Origin: Idiomarina piscisalsi
GTDB taxonomy: Bacteria > Pseudomonadota > Gammaproteobacteria > Enterobacterales > Alteromonadaceae
Length of the DNA stretch: 64,000 nucleotides
Reading direction: 5' to 3'
Assembly: GCF_002211765.1 (NCBI RefSeq)
Contig: NZ_CP022133.1
Coordinates: 1,426,001 to 1,490,000, forward strand
Below are positions 28,424 to 38,629 of this stretch, in pieces (position 1 is the first letter of the stretch; each line of letters begins with the position of its first letter). The notes beneath the pieces are model-generated. The model searched no databases and was not told the origin of the DNA. It was given only the letters and a program-made list of their open reading frames with translations. The position numbers and the translations under genes were made by a program.

Positions 28424-30460
28424 ATGAGCCAATCCGCACGAAAAATTCTAGTGACCAATGCATTACCATACGCTAACGGACCTATTCATATAGGCCACAT
28501 GTTGGGCTACATTCAGGCCGATATCTGGGTACGTTTCCAGAAACTAAGAGGCCATGAATGTCACTTCATGTGCGCCGATGACGCGCACGGCACCCCCATT
28601 ATGCTGAAAGCTCAGCAAATGGGTATTACGCCGGAACAAATGATAGGCGATATGCAGCGCTCACACGAAGCGGACTTCAGCGACTTTTTGGTGGGCTTTG
28701 ACCACTACTACAGCACCCACAGTGACGAAAACAAAGAGCTGGCCGAAACGATTTATAACCGTCTCGATAAGGCAGGACATATAAAAACCGAAGTTATCGA
28801 GCAGTTGTATGACCCGCAAAAAGAAATGTTTCTGCCCGACCGTTTTGTTAAAGGGGACTGCCCTGACTGTGGTGCGGAAGACCAATACGGCGATAACTGT
28901 GACGTTTGCGGCGCAACTTACGCCCCCACAGACTTAAAGAATCCGAAGTCTGTTGTCTCTGGCGCAGAACCCGAACTGCGTAAATCAGAACATTACTTCT
29001 TCGATTTACCCGCGTTTGGCGACATGCTGAAAAGCTGGACACGCTCTGGCTCGCTGCAAAATGAAATGGCCAATAAACTTAACGAATGGTTTGAGCAAGG
29101 CTTGCAGCGTTGGGATATTTCCCGTGACGCCCCCTATTTCGGTTTTAAAATTCCGGGTACCGAAAACAAATATTTCTACGTTTGGCTGGATGCGCCAATT
29201 GGCTACATGAGTAGCTTTAAAAACTACTGTGATACAACCGGCAAGGCTGACTGGGACACCTACTGGCAAGCCAACAGCGAGGCAGAGCTGTATCACTTTA
29301 TTGGCAAAGACATTATCTATTTCCATAGCTTGTTCTGGCCAGCCATGCTGAAAGGTGCCGACTTCCGTCAACCGACTAACGTCTGGGCGCACGGTTTTAT
29401 TACCGTTAACGGCACTAAAATGTCGAAATCGAAAGGTACCTTTATAAAAGCAAGAACCTACCTCGATCACTTAGATCCTGAGTATTTGCGCTATTATTTT
29501 GCCGCCAAATTAACGAGCCGTATTGATGATTTAGACCTGAACCTGACGGATTTCGCGCAACGCGTGAACTCGGACTTAGTCGGTAAAGTCATAAATATAG
29601 CCAGCCGCTGCGCTGGTTTTATTCAGAAGAAGTTTGACGGCAAACTGTCCTCTAGTGTCGCTGACTCAGCACTACTGGAAGACTTTCAAACAGCAGGCTC
29701 AGATATTGCTGAGCTTTATGAAAAGCGTGAGTTTTCAAGAGCGATGCGCGACATAATGGCGCTGGCTGATCGCGCCAACCAGTACATTGCAGACAAAGAA
29801 CCCTGGCAGCTTATTAAGAAAGAAGGTGCCGAGCAGGAAGTTCATGAAATTTGCTCGTTAGGTATTAACTTATTCCGTGTTTTGATGGTTTACCTAACGC
29901 CGGTACTGCCAAAGCTTTCAGCAGACGTTCAACACTTCCTGAATGACACCTTCACTTGGGAAAGTCATAAAACCGCATTGACTGACCACCCAATTAACAA
30001 ATTTAAAGCGCTAATGCAGCGCATTGACATGAAAGACATTGACGCCATGATTGAAGATTCAAAACAGCAACAACCACAAGCGCCAGAGCAGCCGGCAGTG
30101 GCAAACGATGAATTAAAGAAAGAGCCTCTCGCCGATGAAATTTCGTTTGATGAATTTGCCAAAGTTGACCTGCGTGTGGCACTCATTGCAAACGCTGAAC
30201 ACGTTGAAGGTGCAGACAAGCTACTTAAGTTAACGTTGGACTTGGGGGGCGAGCAGCGTCAGGTTTTTGCGGGCATTAAGTCGGCTTATAAGCCTGAAGA
30301 GCTGATTGGTCAGCACACTGTTATGGTGGCTAATTTAGCGCCGAGAAAAATGCGCTTTGGTATGTCTGAAGGCATGGTATTAGCAGCAGGCCCTGGAAAA
30401 GATGAGATCTACATTCTTAACCCTCACGAAGGCGCAAAACCTGGCATGAGAGTAATGTAG
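28424..30460 (+). CDS. metG: Methionyl-tRNA synthetase
   Basis: Charges tRNA-Met. It is 678 residues, like E. coli MetG (677). It shows the HIGH-type signature [14 protein letters not shown], a zinc knob ([19 protein letters not shown]), the KMSKS loop at about residue 330, and a C-terminal tRNA-binding dimerisation domain ([12 protein letters not shown] to the end). A glutamine/proline-rich linker near residues 545-560 joins the domains. Divergent from apbC. Confidence 0.98.
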   Translation: MSQSARKILVTNALPYANGPIHIGHMLGYIQADIWVRFQKLRGHECHFMCADDAHGTPIMLKAQQMGITPEQMIGDMQRSHEADFSDFLVGFDHYYSTHSDENKELAETIYNRLDKAGHIKTEVIEQLYDPQKEMFLPDRFVKGDCPDCGAEDQYGDNCDVCGATYAPTDLKNPKSVVSGAEPELRKSEHYFFDLPAFGDMLKSWTRSGSLQNEMANKLNEWFEQGLQRWDISRDAPYFGFKIPGTENKYFYVWLDAPIGYMSSFKNYCDTTGKADWDTYWQANSEAELYHFIGKDIIYFHSLFWPAMLKGADFRQPTNVWAHGFITVNGTKMSKSKGTFIKARTYLDHLDPEYLRYYFAAKLTSRIDDLDLNLTDFAQRVNSDLVGKVINIASRCAGFIQKKFDGKLSSSVADSALLEDFQTAGSDIAELYEKREFSRAMRDIMALADRANQYIADKEPWQLIKKEGAEQEVHEICSLGINLFRVLMVYLTPVLPKLSADVQHFLNDTFTWESHKTALTDHPINKFKALMQRIDMKDIDAMIEDSKQQQPQAPEQPAVANDELKKEPLADEISFDEFAKVDLRVALIANAEHVEGADKLLKLTLDLGGEQRQVFAGIKSAYKPEELIGQHTVMVANLAPRKMRFGMSEGMVLAAGPGKDEIYILNPHEGAKPGMRVM

Positions 30461-30470
30461 TCACTGTCGA

Positions 30471-30773
30471 TTAATCCATTGAGATAATTCGACAACCTAG
30501 CAAATAATCGCCGCTGTTGTTGTCCAGTCTTTGGCTGTGAACGACTTCAGCGGTTGCTTTTAACGAGGGTACCCCGCCACTAGAAACGATAGCCACTGAT
30601 AGTTGCTGGCCTTTTTCCAGTTCAACCGGTACTTCCAACGACAGTCCTTCCGCACTTAAATCTAAACACACCGCATCAAGAGAGTGTTCTTCGCCAGATT
30701 TATCAAAGCTGACTTTCGCATCGGCGTTTATCGACATTCTCATAAAGTTTCGATTGTCATTCGACTCAAGCAT
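30471..30773 (-). CDS. PilZ-domain protein
   Basis: A 100-residue single-domain protein. It has the cyclic di-GMP binding signs of PilZ: an arginine pair in RNFMRMSIN near the N terminus and the DLSAEGLSL motif ([DN]xSxxG) at about 38-46, followed by a beta-rich tail. It is a likely effector of cyclic di-GMP, for example that made by the phytochrome-GGDEF protein in this window; the link is inferred. It lies tail to tail with metG, 10 bases apart. Confidence 0.82.
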   Translation of the reverse strand: MLESNDNRNFMRMSINADAKVSFDKSGEEHSLDAVCLDLSAEGLSLEVPVELEKGQQLSVAIVSSGGVPSLKATAEVVHSQRLDNNSGDYLLGCRIISMD

Positions 30774-30830
30774 GAGTTTCCTTAACTGTTATTAAAGTGT
30801 AAATGTCACTTCAGTTTTAGCACGCTTTGG

Positions 30831-30851
30831 CCGATAAAAAAACATTATCGG
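30831..30851. promoter_or_regulatory. Inverted repeat upstream of hspQ
   Basis: CCGATAA-N7-TTATCGG lies 19 bases before the hspQ ATG. It could be a 5' hairpin in the mRNA or an operator; the A-run in the loop argues for an RNA hairpin of moderate strength. Confidence 0.35.
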
Positions 30852-30870
30852 ATAACAAGGAACCGTCATC

Positions 30871-31182
30871 ATGGTTGAGGCCAAATTTTCAATAGGACAA
30901 CTGGTAACCCATTCAATTTACGGATATCGCGGTGTTATTATTGACGCCGACCCCGAGTTTACCCTGTCTGACAGTTGGTATGAGAAAATGGCAACTACCA
31001 AGCCTTCCAAACAACAGCCTTGGTATCATATCCTGGTGAATAATTCTTCAATACAAACGTATGTTAGTGAAAGCAGCCTGGATGTCGATTTGTCAGAGCA
31101 GGAAATTCAACACCCCATGATAGACTTGGTATTTTGCGGCAAGTCACACGGACAGTACAAACTCGCCGAAAACCTCAACTAA
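30871..31182 (+). CDS. hspQ: Heat shock protein HspQ
   Basis: A 103-residue hemimethylated-DNA-binding-like (YccV) protein. E. coli HspQ promotes breakdown of some proteins and is a specificity factor of Lon. Conserved pieces are FSIGQLVTHSIYGYRGVIIDADPEF, WYHILVNN and the C-terminal HPMIDLVF; the length fits (E. coli 105). AAGGAA precedes the ATG. Heat-shock (sigma-32) control is expected, but I could not place the boxes. Confidence 0.94.
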   Translation: MVEAKFSIGQLVTHSIYGYRGVIIDADPEFTLSDSWYEKMATTKPSKQQPWYHILVNNSSIQTYVSESSLDVDLSEQEIQHPMIDLVFCGKSHGQYKLAENLN

Positions 31183-31243
31183 AGTTGCTCCTTTTCAGCG
31201 CTATGGTTACCATTAAGTAACACTAAGACACAAGGAATTGGGC

Positions 31244-31612
31244 ATGGCTGAAGAAACCCTTTTTTCGAAAATTATAAACCGTGAAATCCCGGCGGATATC
31301 GTCTACGAAGACGAGAGCGCGCTTGCCTTTAAGGACATTAACCCACAGGCACCGGTACATTTTTTGATTATTCCGAAAGAGCCCATCGCAACCGTTAACG
31401 ACATTGACGAAGACAATGCGCATTTAGTGGGACATTTGTATGTGGTTGCGTCGAAGCTTGCTGCTCAATACGGCGTTGCCGACGACGGGTATCGTTTAGT
31501 CATGAACTGTAATGAGCACGGCGGCCAGTCCGTTTATCATATTCACCTGCACTTGTTAGCAGGCAAACCACTTGGCTGGCCACCGTACACGGACACCCCG
31601 AAGCAGGGCTAA
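31244..31612 (+). CDS. hinT: Histidine triad nucleotide-binding protein HinT
   Basis: A 122-residue purine nucleotide phosphoramidase. It has [30 protein letters not shown] and the active-site triad [16 protein letters not shown]. The ATG at 31244 follows AAGGAA; an in-frame TTG at 31238 is less likely. It sits between hspQ and a convergent lipoprotein gene, with only one base between the two stops. Confidence 0.95.
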   Translation: MAEETLFSKIINREIPADIVYEDESALAFKDINPQAPVHFLIIPKEPIATVNDIDEDNAHLVGHLYVVASKLAAQYGVADDGYRLVMNCNEHGGQSVYHIHLHLLAGKPLGWPPYTDTPKQG

Positions 31613-31613
31613 A

Positions 31614-32057
31614 TCAAGGACGGTATCTGGGGTCAAGAATTCTATCGACTAACCAGCTATCGCCGTTTTCAATGAGTACAACATCGCGGCTGTCTTTGTT
31701 GTACTCACCTTTGTATTCACCTTCAAACAGCACTGTCGCGCGAAGTTCATCTGAATGGTTGAGATAGTCACCCAGTGAATCACTGACTACTTCCAACTCT
31801 ACTTTGTCGTAATAACGCCCCAGCACATAGCGCTGTACCGAGCTGACAGCCGCGTAGTGGTTAATCAGATCAACCATGCGTGGCGATGCAAAACGCTTGG
31901 CTTTCTCTAAGTCTCGCTCTTCATAAATCGCCTGATAAAATCCCTGAATGACTTCTGTTGGCGTTGCTGTATTTAAATCCACCGCTTCTTCGTCACTACA
32001 GCCCGCAAGGCTTATTAAAGCGCCAACCATTAATAGACCACTTAACAGTTTTTTCAT
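31614..32057 (-). CDS. Lipoprotein with NTF2-like (DUF4878) domain
   Basis: A 147-residue lipoprotein: MKKLLSGLLMVGALISLAGC gives a clear lipobox. The mature part (TPTEVIQGFYQAIYEERDLEKAKRF, then VLIENGDSWLVDRIL) has the cone-shaped NTF2-like pattern seen in DUF4878 proteins. No function is assigned. Its ATG is one base after the stop of the gamma-glutamyltransferase gene and uses GGGAG within that gene, so the two are coupled. Confidence 0.8.
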   Translation of the reverse strand: MKKLLSGLLMVGALISLAGCSDEEAVDLNTATPTEVIQGFYQAIYEERDLEKAKRFASPRMVDLINHYAAVSSVQRYVLGRYYDKVELEVVSDSLGDYLNHSDELRATVLFEGEYKGEYNKDSRDVVLIENGDSWLVDRILDPRYRP

Positions 32058-32058
32058 T

Positions 32059-33798
32059 TTATTCTCCCTTTGCGATACCTTCCCTGCGTGGGTCAGCTGC
32101 GCCAATTAATTTGCCACTGTCAGTTATGGTTATACCATGCAAACCACTATTTAAATCAAGTACTTTGACGTTATGCCCTCGAGCTTCAAGCGCCTCTTTT
32201 AAGTTGCTGATGTCGCGCCCTTTCTCGAGCGATGTATAGTCATTTCGGTTGGTCACATGCCCCAGGTTGACAGCGTCCTGAATATCCATATTCCAGTCCA
32301 GAAGTCCCACCAGACTTTGAGTCACATAATTAATAATGCGACTACCGCCGGGTGAGCCTATGGCGTGCACCACCTGTTTACCTTCTTCATTAAGCACGAT
32401 AGCCGGTGCCATAGAGCTACGCGGCCGCTTACCCGGCTCCACTCGATTGGCATACTTTTTCTCACCATCACCGGGGGCTAAGGAAAAGTCAGTCAGTTGG
32501 TTATTCAGCAAAAAGCCTCTCACCATAACGGTTGAGCCAAAGCCCATCTCAATACTGGTGGTCATCGACACCACATTACCTTCATCATCCACGATAGAAA
32601 CATGACTGGTATTTGGCAATTCGTAAGCAATGTCCTGCTGGTATTTAGGCAGCAATTCGGTACCCGGTTGCGCTTTGCCTAAATCCAAATCAGTAATCAG
32701 CTTTGCCCGCTGAGCTAAGTAATTTTTATTCAGCATCGCCTCAACCGGAACTTCCACAAAGTCAGTATCAGCTATCCATTGGTTTCGATCCGCAAACGCT
32801 AACTTAGACGCTTGCGTAAACAGATGAACAAACTCTTCACTGTTCGGCTCTAAATTGCCAATTTCAAAGTTTTCCAACATACCTAAGGTTTGTTGCGTAG
32901 TAATACCGCCCGAGCTTGGTGGCCCCATACCGCAAACCTGATAAGCACGGTATTCGCTGCAGACCGGCTCACGCAGTTTCGCTTCGTAATTTGCCAAGTC
33001 ATCTAAGGCTAACACGCCCGGTTCAATTGAGCTGTTTTGTACTGCCTCGACAATGTCTTTTGCTATTTCGCCTTGGTAGAAGACATCAACGCCTTGCGAG
33101 GCGATCAAACTCAGGCTATTGGCGTAGTCTTCATTTTTCAAAACTTGACCTGCTTTTAGCGGCTCACCGTTTGGAAAAAAGTAGTCACTAGCTACCGGCA
33201 TTTTCTTAACACCGGGATTAATCTCCAGCTCGACCAATTTAGCAAGACGCGGCGATACCTCAAAACCTTGTTCCGCCAGCTTAATCGTGTCGTCAAACAA
33301 GCTGCCCCACTCTTTTTCACCCCACTTAGAATGGGCTAGCTCAAGCCCTCTCAAAATACCCGGGGTACCGACAGAGCGTCCACCAACAACGGCATCTATC
33401 CACTTAGCTGGTTTGCCGTTTTCATCCAGAAACAATGCTTCCGTCGCCGCCATTGGTGCTGTTTCCCGAGCATCAATGGAATACAGCTTTTTAGCCTCAT
33501 TGTCCCAATATAAAATAAAGGCACCGCCACCAATACCGGACGACTGCGGTTCAACAAGACCCAGCATTGCCTGAACTGCAATAGCCGCATCCACCGCTGA
33601 GCCCCCTGCCTTTAAAACGTTATAGCCAGCCTCAACCGCATGCGGGTTGGCTGCTGCAACCATAAACTCGTCAGCTTTTACGGATTGTTTTTGTTGAAAG
33701 CCAGTCGCCGCCTCGGGCTCACGAACCTCCTGCTGTTGGGGTTGGCAGGCGCTAACAGCTAGTAACGCCGCCGCTAAAGCAGTAATGCGATATTTCAT
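32059..33798 (-). CDS. ggt: Gamma-glutamyltransferase, lipoprotein type
   Basis: Cleaves gamma-glutamyl bonds, for example of glutathione, releasing glutamate and Cys-Gly. It is 579 residues, with a lipobox (LLAVSAC) at about residue 18, the N-terminal AANPHAVEAGYNVLKAGGSAVDAAIA, and the self-cleavage region NTSHVSIVDDEGNVVSMT, where the Thr before Ser-His is the nucleophile of the processed small subunit. GSPGGSRIINYV is also present. Probably anchored in the periplasm. GAGG precedes the ATG. Confidence 0.94.
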   Translation of the reverse strand: MKYRITALAAALLAVSACQPQQQEVREPEAATGFQQKQSVKADEFMVAAANPHAVEAGYNVLKAGGSAVDAAIAVQAMLGLVEPQSSGIGGGAFILYWDNEAKKLYSIDARETAPMAATEALFLDENGKPAKWIDAVVGGRSVGTPGILRGLELAHSKWGEKEWGSLFDDTIKLAEQGFEVSPRLAKLVELEINPGVKKMPVASDYFFPNGEPLKAGQVLKNEDYANSLSLIASQGVDVFYQGEIAKDIVEAVQNSSIEPGVLALDDLANYEAKLREPVCSEYRAYQVCGMGPPSSGGITTQQTLGMLENFEIGNLEPNSEEFVHLFTQASKLAFADRNQWIADTDFVEVPVEAMLNKNYLAQRAKLITDLDLGKAQPGTELLPKYQQDIAYELPNTSHVSIVDDEGNVVSMTTSIEMGFGSTVMVRGFLLNNQLTDFSLAPGDGEKKYANRVEPGKRPRSSMAPAIVLNEEGKQVVHAIGSPGGSRIINYVTQSLVGLLDWNMDIQDAVNLGHVTNRNDYTSLEKGRDISNLKEALEARGHNVKVLDLNSGLHGITITDSGKLIGAADPRREGIAKGE

Positions 33799-33875
33799 AT
33801 AACCTCATTCATATTCACATTTAATTCCCCTATCATACGAAGCTGAGTTTGCCCACGCAATGAAAAGGAAGTTGG

Positions 33876-34445
33876 ATGCACTATTTAAATCGATACTGGG
33901 TTGGTCTGGTTCTCATTTTAGCCATTTCTTGTTTTTTACAGCTTATGCCCGATTGGCATCAACAGCTCACATTCCACAGTGAAACCGTTATGTCACAGGG
34001 CTGGCCGCTAATTACCACCCACTTTATTCATTTAAACTGGACCCATGCCTTATTTAACTTTGCCGGGCTAGCATTGATTGTGGTTATTTGGCGGGAGTAC
34101 TGGAATACGCGCTGGCTCGTCAATGCATTACTATTGAGTTCGGCTGCCACATCTCTCATTTTGTGGCTGCTGCCCTTTACGGTTATTTTTGTGGGTCTGT
34201 CCGGCGTACTGCACGGACTATTAGGCTATTGCTTAATTAAAGACATAAAAGCCGGAAAAAAGTGGATGTGGCTCATTGTTATTGCTCTCATCGGCAAAGT
34301 GGTTGTTGAGCTTTTAGGTTGGCAGCCCGACCATTTCGTGGGCCAGCACGTCAGCGTCATTCATGCAGCAGGGCTATTAACCGCTTTATTACTTTATAAA
34401 CTAGAACGGCGCCGTATTAGCGACGCCGTTCCCCATAAAGATTAA
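33876..34445 (+). CDS. rrtA: Rhombosortase
   Basis: A 189-residue rhomboid-family intramembrane serine protease of the rhombosortase group, which processes proteins with a GlyGly-CTERM tail. Six hydrophobic segments are visible, with the catalytic serine in GLSGVLHG (S109) and the histidine in SVIHAAG (H163), plus the conserved HFIHLNWTHALFNFAGL. No protein in this window has a GlyGly-CTERM ending, so its substrates are elsewhere. A hairpin at 34404-34431 lies within the last codons. Confidence 0.88.
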   Translation: MHYLNRYWVGLVLILAISCFLQLMPDWHQQLTFHSETVMSQGWPLITTHFIHLNWTHALFNFAGLALIVVIWREYWNTRWLVNALLLSSAATSLILWLLPFTVIFVGLSGVLHGLLGYCLIKDIKAGKKWMWLIVIALIGKVVVELLGWQPDHFVGQHVSVIHAAGLLTALLLYKLERRRISDAVPHKD

Positions 34446-34455
34446 GCGTTTTCGC

Positions 34456-36948
34456 TTACTTCAGGTTTTCCTCGAACAGTTTGAAAATACGACGGTATTC
34501 GTTCAGCCAGCTTTCTGGCTGACGGAAACCGTGTGGTTCAACCGGGTAAATAGCCGTTTCCCAGTCATCTTTCTTCAGTTCGATTAAACGTTGTACTAAG
34601 CGCACACTGTCCTGGAAAAACACGTTGTCATCAATCATTGGCGAGTTAATGAGCAACGCATCTTCAAGTCCTTCTGCGAAGTAGATCGGTGAGCTTTGGC
34701 GGTACGCAATGGTATCGTCCTGCGGCAGGTTCAGAATGTTGGACGTATAACCGACATTGTAGTGAGCCCAGTCCGTTACCGGTCGTAATGCAGAGCCAGC
34801 CTCAAACAGTCCGGGTTCTTTAAACAGCGCCATAAAGGTTAAGAAGCCACCATAGGAACCACCGTAGGTGCCAAGGCGGTCACCATCAACATTCAGGTTA
34901 GTTTCCAGGTAGCTCGCCACGTCGACTAAATCTTCTACTTCCGGCGTGCCCATTTGACGATAAATAGCCGTACGCCAGTCGCGTCCGTAACCTTTCGAGC
35001 CACGGTAATCAAGATCTGCAACCACGTAGCCGTGCTTGTTCAGCAGGCTATGGAACATAAACTCACGGAAGTAACCAGACCAGCCCATGTGCGCATTTTG
35101 CAAGTAGCCCGCACCGTGGATAAACACGACTGCTGGGTACTCCTCTGCACGCTCGGCATCAAAACCTTCCGGCGTGTATATACGCGTATAAATAGGTTCA
35201 TCAACATGGCTAGACTCTACTCCGACAACGTCCGGCGCTGTCCAGTCAATGCTTAAGAACTTCTCAGACACCGTCTGGGTCATGCGCTCAGGTGCATCGC
35301 TGACGTTAGCCTCTTTATGATAAAGCTCCGGCGGCATCAATGGCGTTGAGTGCGTCAGAATCAGCTCGTCTGCTTGCGGGCTCAACTCAAACGCGGTCAT
35401 ACCATCTAAATCGGTCATAGCTTCCGGCTCACCGCTACCATCGGTTTTTACTCGGTAAACTTCGTAAATACCGGGGTGCTCAATGTTCGCCTGAAAATAC
35501 AGGTACTCAGCGTCGTTGCTTAACTCCGCCGTTTCGACGACATAGTTGCCTTCAGTGAGCTGCTGAGTGTCGCCATTCAACGATTTAACATACAGATGCG
35601 AATAGCCATCGGCTTCAGACATAAACCATAAGCTACTGTCGTTTAACCAGCCAAACTCGTTATGGGTGTAGTTAATCCAGGCGTCATCGTGCAGGCGATC
35701 CTGTGGCACTAATTTTTTGCCGGCAAAATCAACAGTCACAATCCAGCGATCTTTGTTGTCCCAGGCTTCCAGCATCACAGCCAACTCAGTGCCGTTTTCA
35801 TTCCACTGAATCGCACCGTTTTCCCAGCCCCAGTCAGCCATCAAGTGAATAGGACGTGGCTTTTCTTCTGACTCATAGCTTTCGCCACGAGCCTCGTGGT
35901 TCTCCCGCTTAACATCTGCCAGAACGTCTTCATTCCAGCCCGGCAATGTATTGTAAGTCAGTGCTGTATCTGTGTGGTTCTCTAAATCCAGAATCACTAA
36001 CTGATCTTCATCCGGTTGAGCATCAGCGACACGGCGACGAACGCGTTCGCTGGAAACACGGCCATCTTCGTTAATATAATTTGGCATGATATCGCCGTCT
36101 TCACGCCACTTATTAGGCTCGCTAATAGCGGCAATAATTTTGTCGCCACGGGGCGACAATCGCGCCTGGACCAGTTCTTTTGACTTATCTAAATAAAACG
36201 GCTTAGGTGCCAGGCTCGAGTTCTGCGACTGCAGCTGCTGTTGGCGTTCAAAACTCTCTTCAGCTGCTTTACGCTCTTTCTGAACGTACTGAATAAGCTG
36301 CTGCTCTTCTTTTGCTAAGTAGTCTTTTGGCTCTTCATTCGCTTTTGGCGCATCTTCAAATTTAATCGAGGCTACCTGACGCGTCAGACCGGAGTTAACG
36401 TCAACCACATAAAAGTCATTGCCTTGCTGATAGCTTAAAGAGCCATCCGTCATGGCTTGTAAGTTATGCTGACGGGCTTCGTCGCGGGTCAGTTGCTTAA
36501 CACTACCGTCGCCAAAGCGAGCAAACACGTTACCTTCGTAAGTGTAGGACAGCCAATTACCAGCAACCGATTGCTCTTTTTCATCGGCCACGTAAAGATG
36601 ATAGTCCGACAGTGCCACTTTAGAGGCTTCGCCTTCAGCATTGTTGATAATCATCAGGTCGCGAATGTCACTGCCTTCGCGCTTCTGATAAAACAGAATA
36701 TGCTCACCGTCCATGCTCCAAAAAGCATTTTCCGGGAAGCGACCCATCCAGTCAGGGTCAGCCATAATCTGTTCCATGGTAAGTTCTGCAGTGCCTTGTG
36801 CGGAAGCTAGCGGGTCAGCACTTAACGTTTGTACCTGTGGCGCCGTTGCATTGGTTGTGTTTGCGGTTTCATTTGCAGGGGTTGTAGATGCGCAAGAGGC
36901 GGCCATTAATGCCGCCCCTATTGCCATCACTAGACGTGATTTGACCAT
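34456..36948 (-). CDS. S9-family prolyl oligopeptidase-like peptidase (DPP IV-like)
   Basis: An 830-residue exported serine peptidase. The N terminus is lipoprotein-like (AIGAALMAASC). A beta-propeller region (about 60-560) precedes an alpha/beta-hydrolase domain with GSYGGF (Ser698), Asp773 in PMIDDNV and His806 in EPHGFR. It probably trims Xaa-Pro dipeptides or oligopeptides from imported peptides. It lies 11 bases after maiA and may share the aromatic-degradation transcript. Polar Asp/Glu-rich stretches are normal for the periplasm. Confidence 0.9.
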   Translation of the reverse strand: MVKSRLVMAIGAALMAASCASTTPANETANTTNATAPQVQTLSADPLASAQGTAELTMEQIMADPDWMGRFPENAFWSMDGEHILFYQKREGSDIRDLMIINNAEGEASKVALSDYHLYVADEKEQSVAGNWLSYTYEGNVFARFGDGSVKQLTRDEARQHNLQAMTDGSLSYQQGNDFYVVDVNSGLTRQVASIKFEDAPKANEEPKDYLAKEEQQLIQYVQKERKAAEESFERQQQLQSQNSSLAPKPFYLDKSKELVQARLSPRGDKIIAAISEPNKWREDGDIMPNYINEDGRVSSERVRRRVADAQPDEDQLVILDLENHTDTALTYNTLPGWNEDVLADVKRENHEARGESYESEEKPRPIHLMADWGWENGAIQWNENGTELAVMLEAWDNKDRWIVTVDFAGKKLVPQDRLHDDAWINYTHNEFGWLNDSSLWFMSEADGYSHLYVKSLNGDTQQLTEGNYVVETAELSNDAEYLYFQANIEHPGIYEVYRVKTDGSGEPEAMTDLDGMTAFELSPQADELILTHSTPLMPPELYHKEANVSDAPERMTQTVSEKFLSIDWTAPDVVGVESSHVDEPIYTRIYTPEGFDAERAEEYPAVVFIHGAGYLQNAHMGWSGYFREFMFHSLLNKHGYVVADLDYRGSKGYGRDWRTAIYRQMGTPEVEDLVDVASYLETNLNVDGDRLGTYGGSYGGFLTFMALFKEPGLFEAGSALRPVTDWAHYNVGYTSNILNLPQDDTIAYRQSSPIYFAEGLEDALLINSPMIDDNVFFQDSVRLVQRLIELKKDDWETAIYPVEPHGFRQPESWLNEYRRIFKLFEENLK

Positions 36949-36959
36949 TTAGTTATTCC

Positions 36960-37601
36960 TTATTGTGCGTCTGGCTGATTCTCTGGGCGTGCTTGTTGTA
37001 CCGCATTTAATTCTTGTAAGCGGTCATGCACTGCCACCAGCGTTGGGTAGTTATCTAACGGTACCTTAAAACGCTCGGCATTGTACACTTGAGGCAACAA
37101 GCAGATATCCGCTAATGTTACCGAATCTCCATAGCAATAATCACCCGCTGTTTCGGTCAGGCGCTGTTCAAATGCGGTGAAACTCTGATGAACCCAATGA
37201 TGAATCCAGTCATTGCGCTGTTCGTCACTGCAATTCAGTTCACCAGTAAGGTATTTCAGCACCCGCAAGTTTGTGACCGGCTGTAACTCACACGCCAAGT
37301 CATAGGCTAAAGCCCTTGCGCGGGCCTTATCAACGGTAGCACTTGGCAATAGCGGATGTTGCTCATAGCGTTCATCCAAGTACTCAATAATGGCTAACGA
37401 TTGATTCAGCGTGACTTTGTCATCGACAAATGTTGGCACTAAGCCCGCTGGGTTTAACTTACGGTATTCTGGAGTATGTTGCTCGCCGCCGTCTTTAACC
37501 AAGTGAACCGGATGGTACTCAAATTCAAGTTCTTTTAAATAAAGCGCCAGCCTGACACGAAAACTGGCGCTAGAGCGCCAGTATCCATAGAGCTTCATCA
37601 T
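36960..37601 (-). CDS. maiA: Maleylacetoacetate isomerase (zeta GST)
   Basis: Isomerises maleylacetoacetate to fumarylacetoacetate, using glutathione. It is 213 residues, with the zeta-class N-terminal motif YWRSSASFRVRLAL (the usual cysteine of SSCS is alanine, as in many bacterial forms), NPAGLVPTFVDD and the C-terminal ADICLLPQVYNAERF. Four bases overlap the fumarylacetoacetase gene. Last pathway gene before the S9 peptidase. Confidence 0.95.
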   Translation of the reverse strand: MMKLYGYWRSSASFRVRLALYLKELEFEYHPVHLVKDGGEQHTPEYRKLNPAGLVPTFVDDKVTLNQSLAIIEYLDERYEQHPLLPSATVDKARARALAYDLACELQPVTNLRVLKYLTGELNCSDEQRNDWIHHWVHQSFTAFEQRLTETAGDYCYGDSVTLADICLLPQVYNAERFKVPLDNYPTLVAVHDRLQELNAVQQARPENQPDAQ

Positions 37602-38623
37602 TCTGAAGGTCCTTTATATTCCACCACTTTCTGATCAATCGCGCCGAAGATAGACTCACCATCGGCATCTTGCATTTCCATGTGAATAGTATCGCCAAAC
37701 TTCATGAATTCCGTTGTTGGCTTACCATCACGAATGGTTTCGATCATGCGGACTTCAGCGATACAACTGTACCCAACACCGCCTTCTTCAATTGACGTGC
37801 CGTGGTCTGTGCCCTGCTTGTTCGACACCGTTCCCGACCCAATAATAGCACCAGCACCCAAGTTACGAGTTTTAGCGGCATGCGCAACCAACTGACCAAA
37901 ATCGAAAGTCATGTCTTCGCCTGCGTTTGGCTTGCCGAACGGCTTGCCGTTATATTCTGACAACAGCGGTAAGTGAACTTTACTGTCCTTCCAGGCACTG
38001 CCCAGCTCGTCCGGTGTTACCGCCACAGGCGAGAACGCAGACGATGGTTTACTCTGGAAAAAGCCAAAGCCTTTACCCAGCTCGCCCGGAATCAAGCCAC
38101 GTAGTGATACGTCATTCACCAGCATCAATAATTTAATATGACTAGACGCTGACTTGGCATCAATGCCCATGGGCACGTCGTCAGTGATAACAGCAATTTC
38201 GCCTTCAAAATCAATGCCCCACTCGGTGCTGCCCATCTGAATTTCATCATGTGGACCTAAGAAGTCATCCGAGCCACCTTGATACATCAGTGGATCTTCC
38301 CAGAAGCTTGGCGGCATTTCGGCGCCACGCGCACGGCGAACCAACTCGACGTGGTTAACATAAGCACTACCGTCGGCCCACTGATACGCCCGAGGGAGCG
38401 GTGATTCGCACATAACCTGTTCAAAGGTTACTTCACCATCAACATTACCCTTATTGAGCTGCGTGTAAACCTCGTTCAGCTTTGACTCTACGTCATCCCA
38501 GTTATCAATGGCTTCTTGCATACAGGACGCAATAGCCGGTACGGCAACCGCTCGGGTTAAGTCTTTGCTGACTACCATTAACTGGCCGTCACGCGTTCCA
38601 TTTCTATAAGTGGCTAATTTCAT
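37598..38623 (-). CDS. Fumarylacetoacetase-family hydrolase
   Basis: Splits fumarylacetoacetate into fumarate and acetoacetate, the final step of tyrosine breakdown; assignment follows the operon. It is 341 residues, the short bacterial type. The FAH fold is shown by STEWGIDFEGEIAVI (metal-binding Glu residues), MLVNDVSLR, KPSSAFSPVAVTPDELG and GAGAIIGSGTVSNKQGTD. It overlaps maiA by four bases and lies six bases after hmgA. Confidence 0.93.
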   Translation of the reverse strand: MKLATYRNGTRDGQLMVVSKDLTRAVAVPAIASCMQEAIDNWDDVESKLNEVYTQLNKGNVDGEVTFEQVMCESPLPRAYQWADGSAYVNHVELVRRARGAEMPPSFWEDPLMYQGGSDDFLGPHDEIQMGSTEWGIDFEGEIAVITDDVPMGIDAKSASSHIKLLMLVNDVSLRGLIPGELGKGFGFFQSKPSSAFSPVAVTPDELGSAWKDSKVHLPLLSEYNGKPFGKPNAGEDMTFDFGQLVAHAAKTRNLGAGAIIGSGTVSNKQGTDHGTSIEEGGVGYSCIAEVRMIETIRDGKPTTEFMKFGDTIHMEMQDADGESIFGAIDQKVVEYKGPSE

Positions 38624-38629
38624 AAGTTG

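Noticed and set aside
29006..29470. A 154-codon open frame on the minus strand inside metG
   Set aside because: It lies wholly opposite a strongly conserved synthetase gene, has no ribosome-binding site and reads as low-complexity, non-family protein.
34404..34431. GAACGGCG / CGCCGTTC hairpin as a terminator for rhombosortase
   Set aside because: The stem is sound, but no T-run follows on either strand; it lies within the last codons and may be coding chance.
34954..35256. A 100-codon plus-strand frame inside the S9 peptidase gene
   Set aside because: Antisense to a real catalytic domain with no start signal; open by codon bias only.
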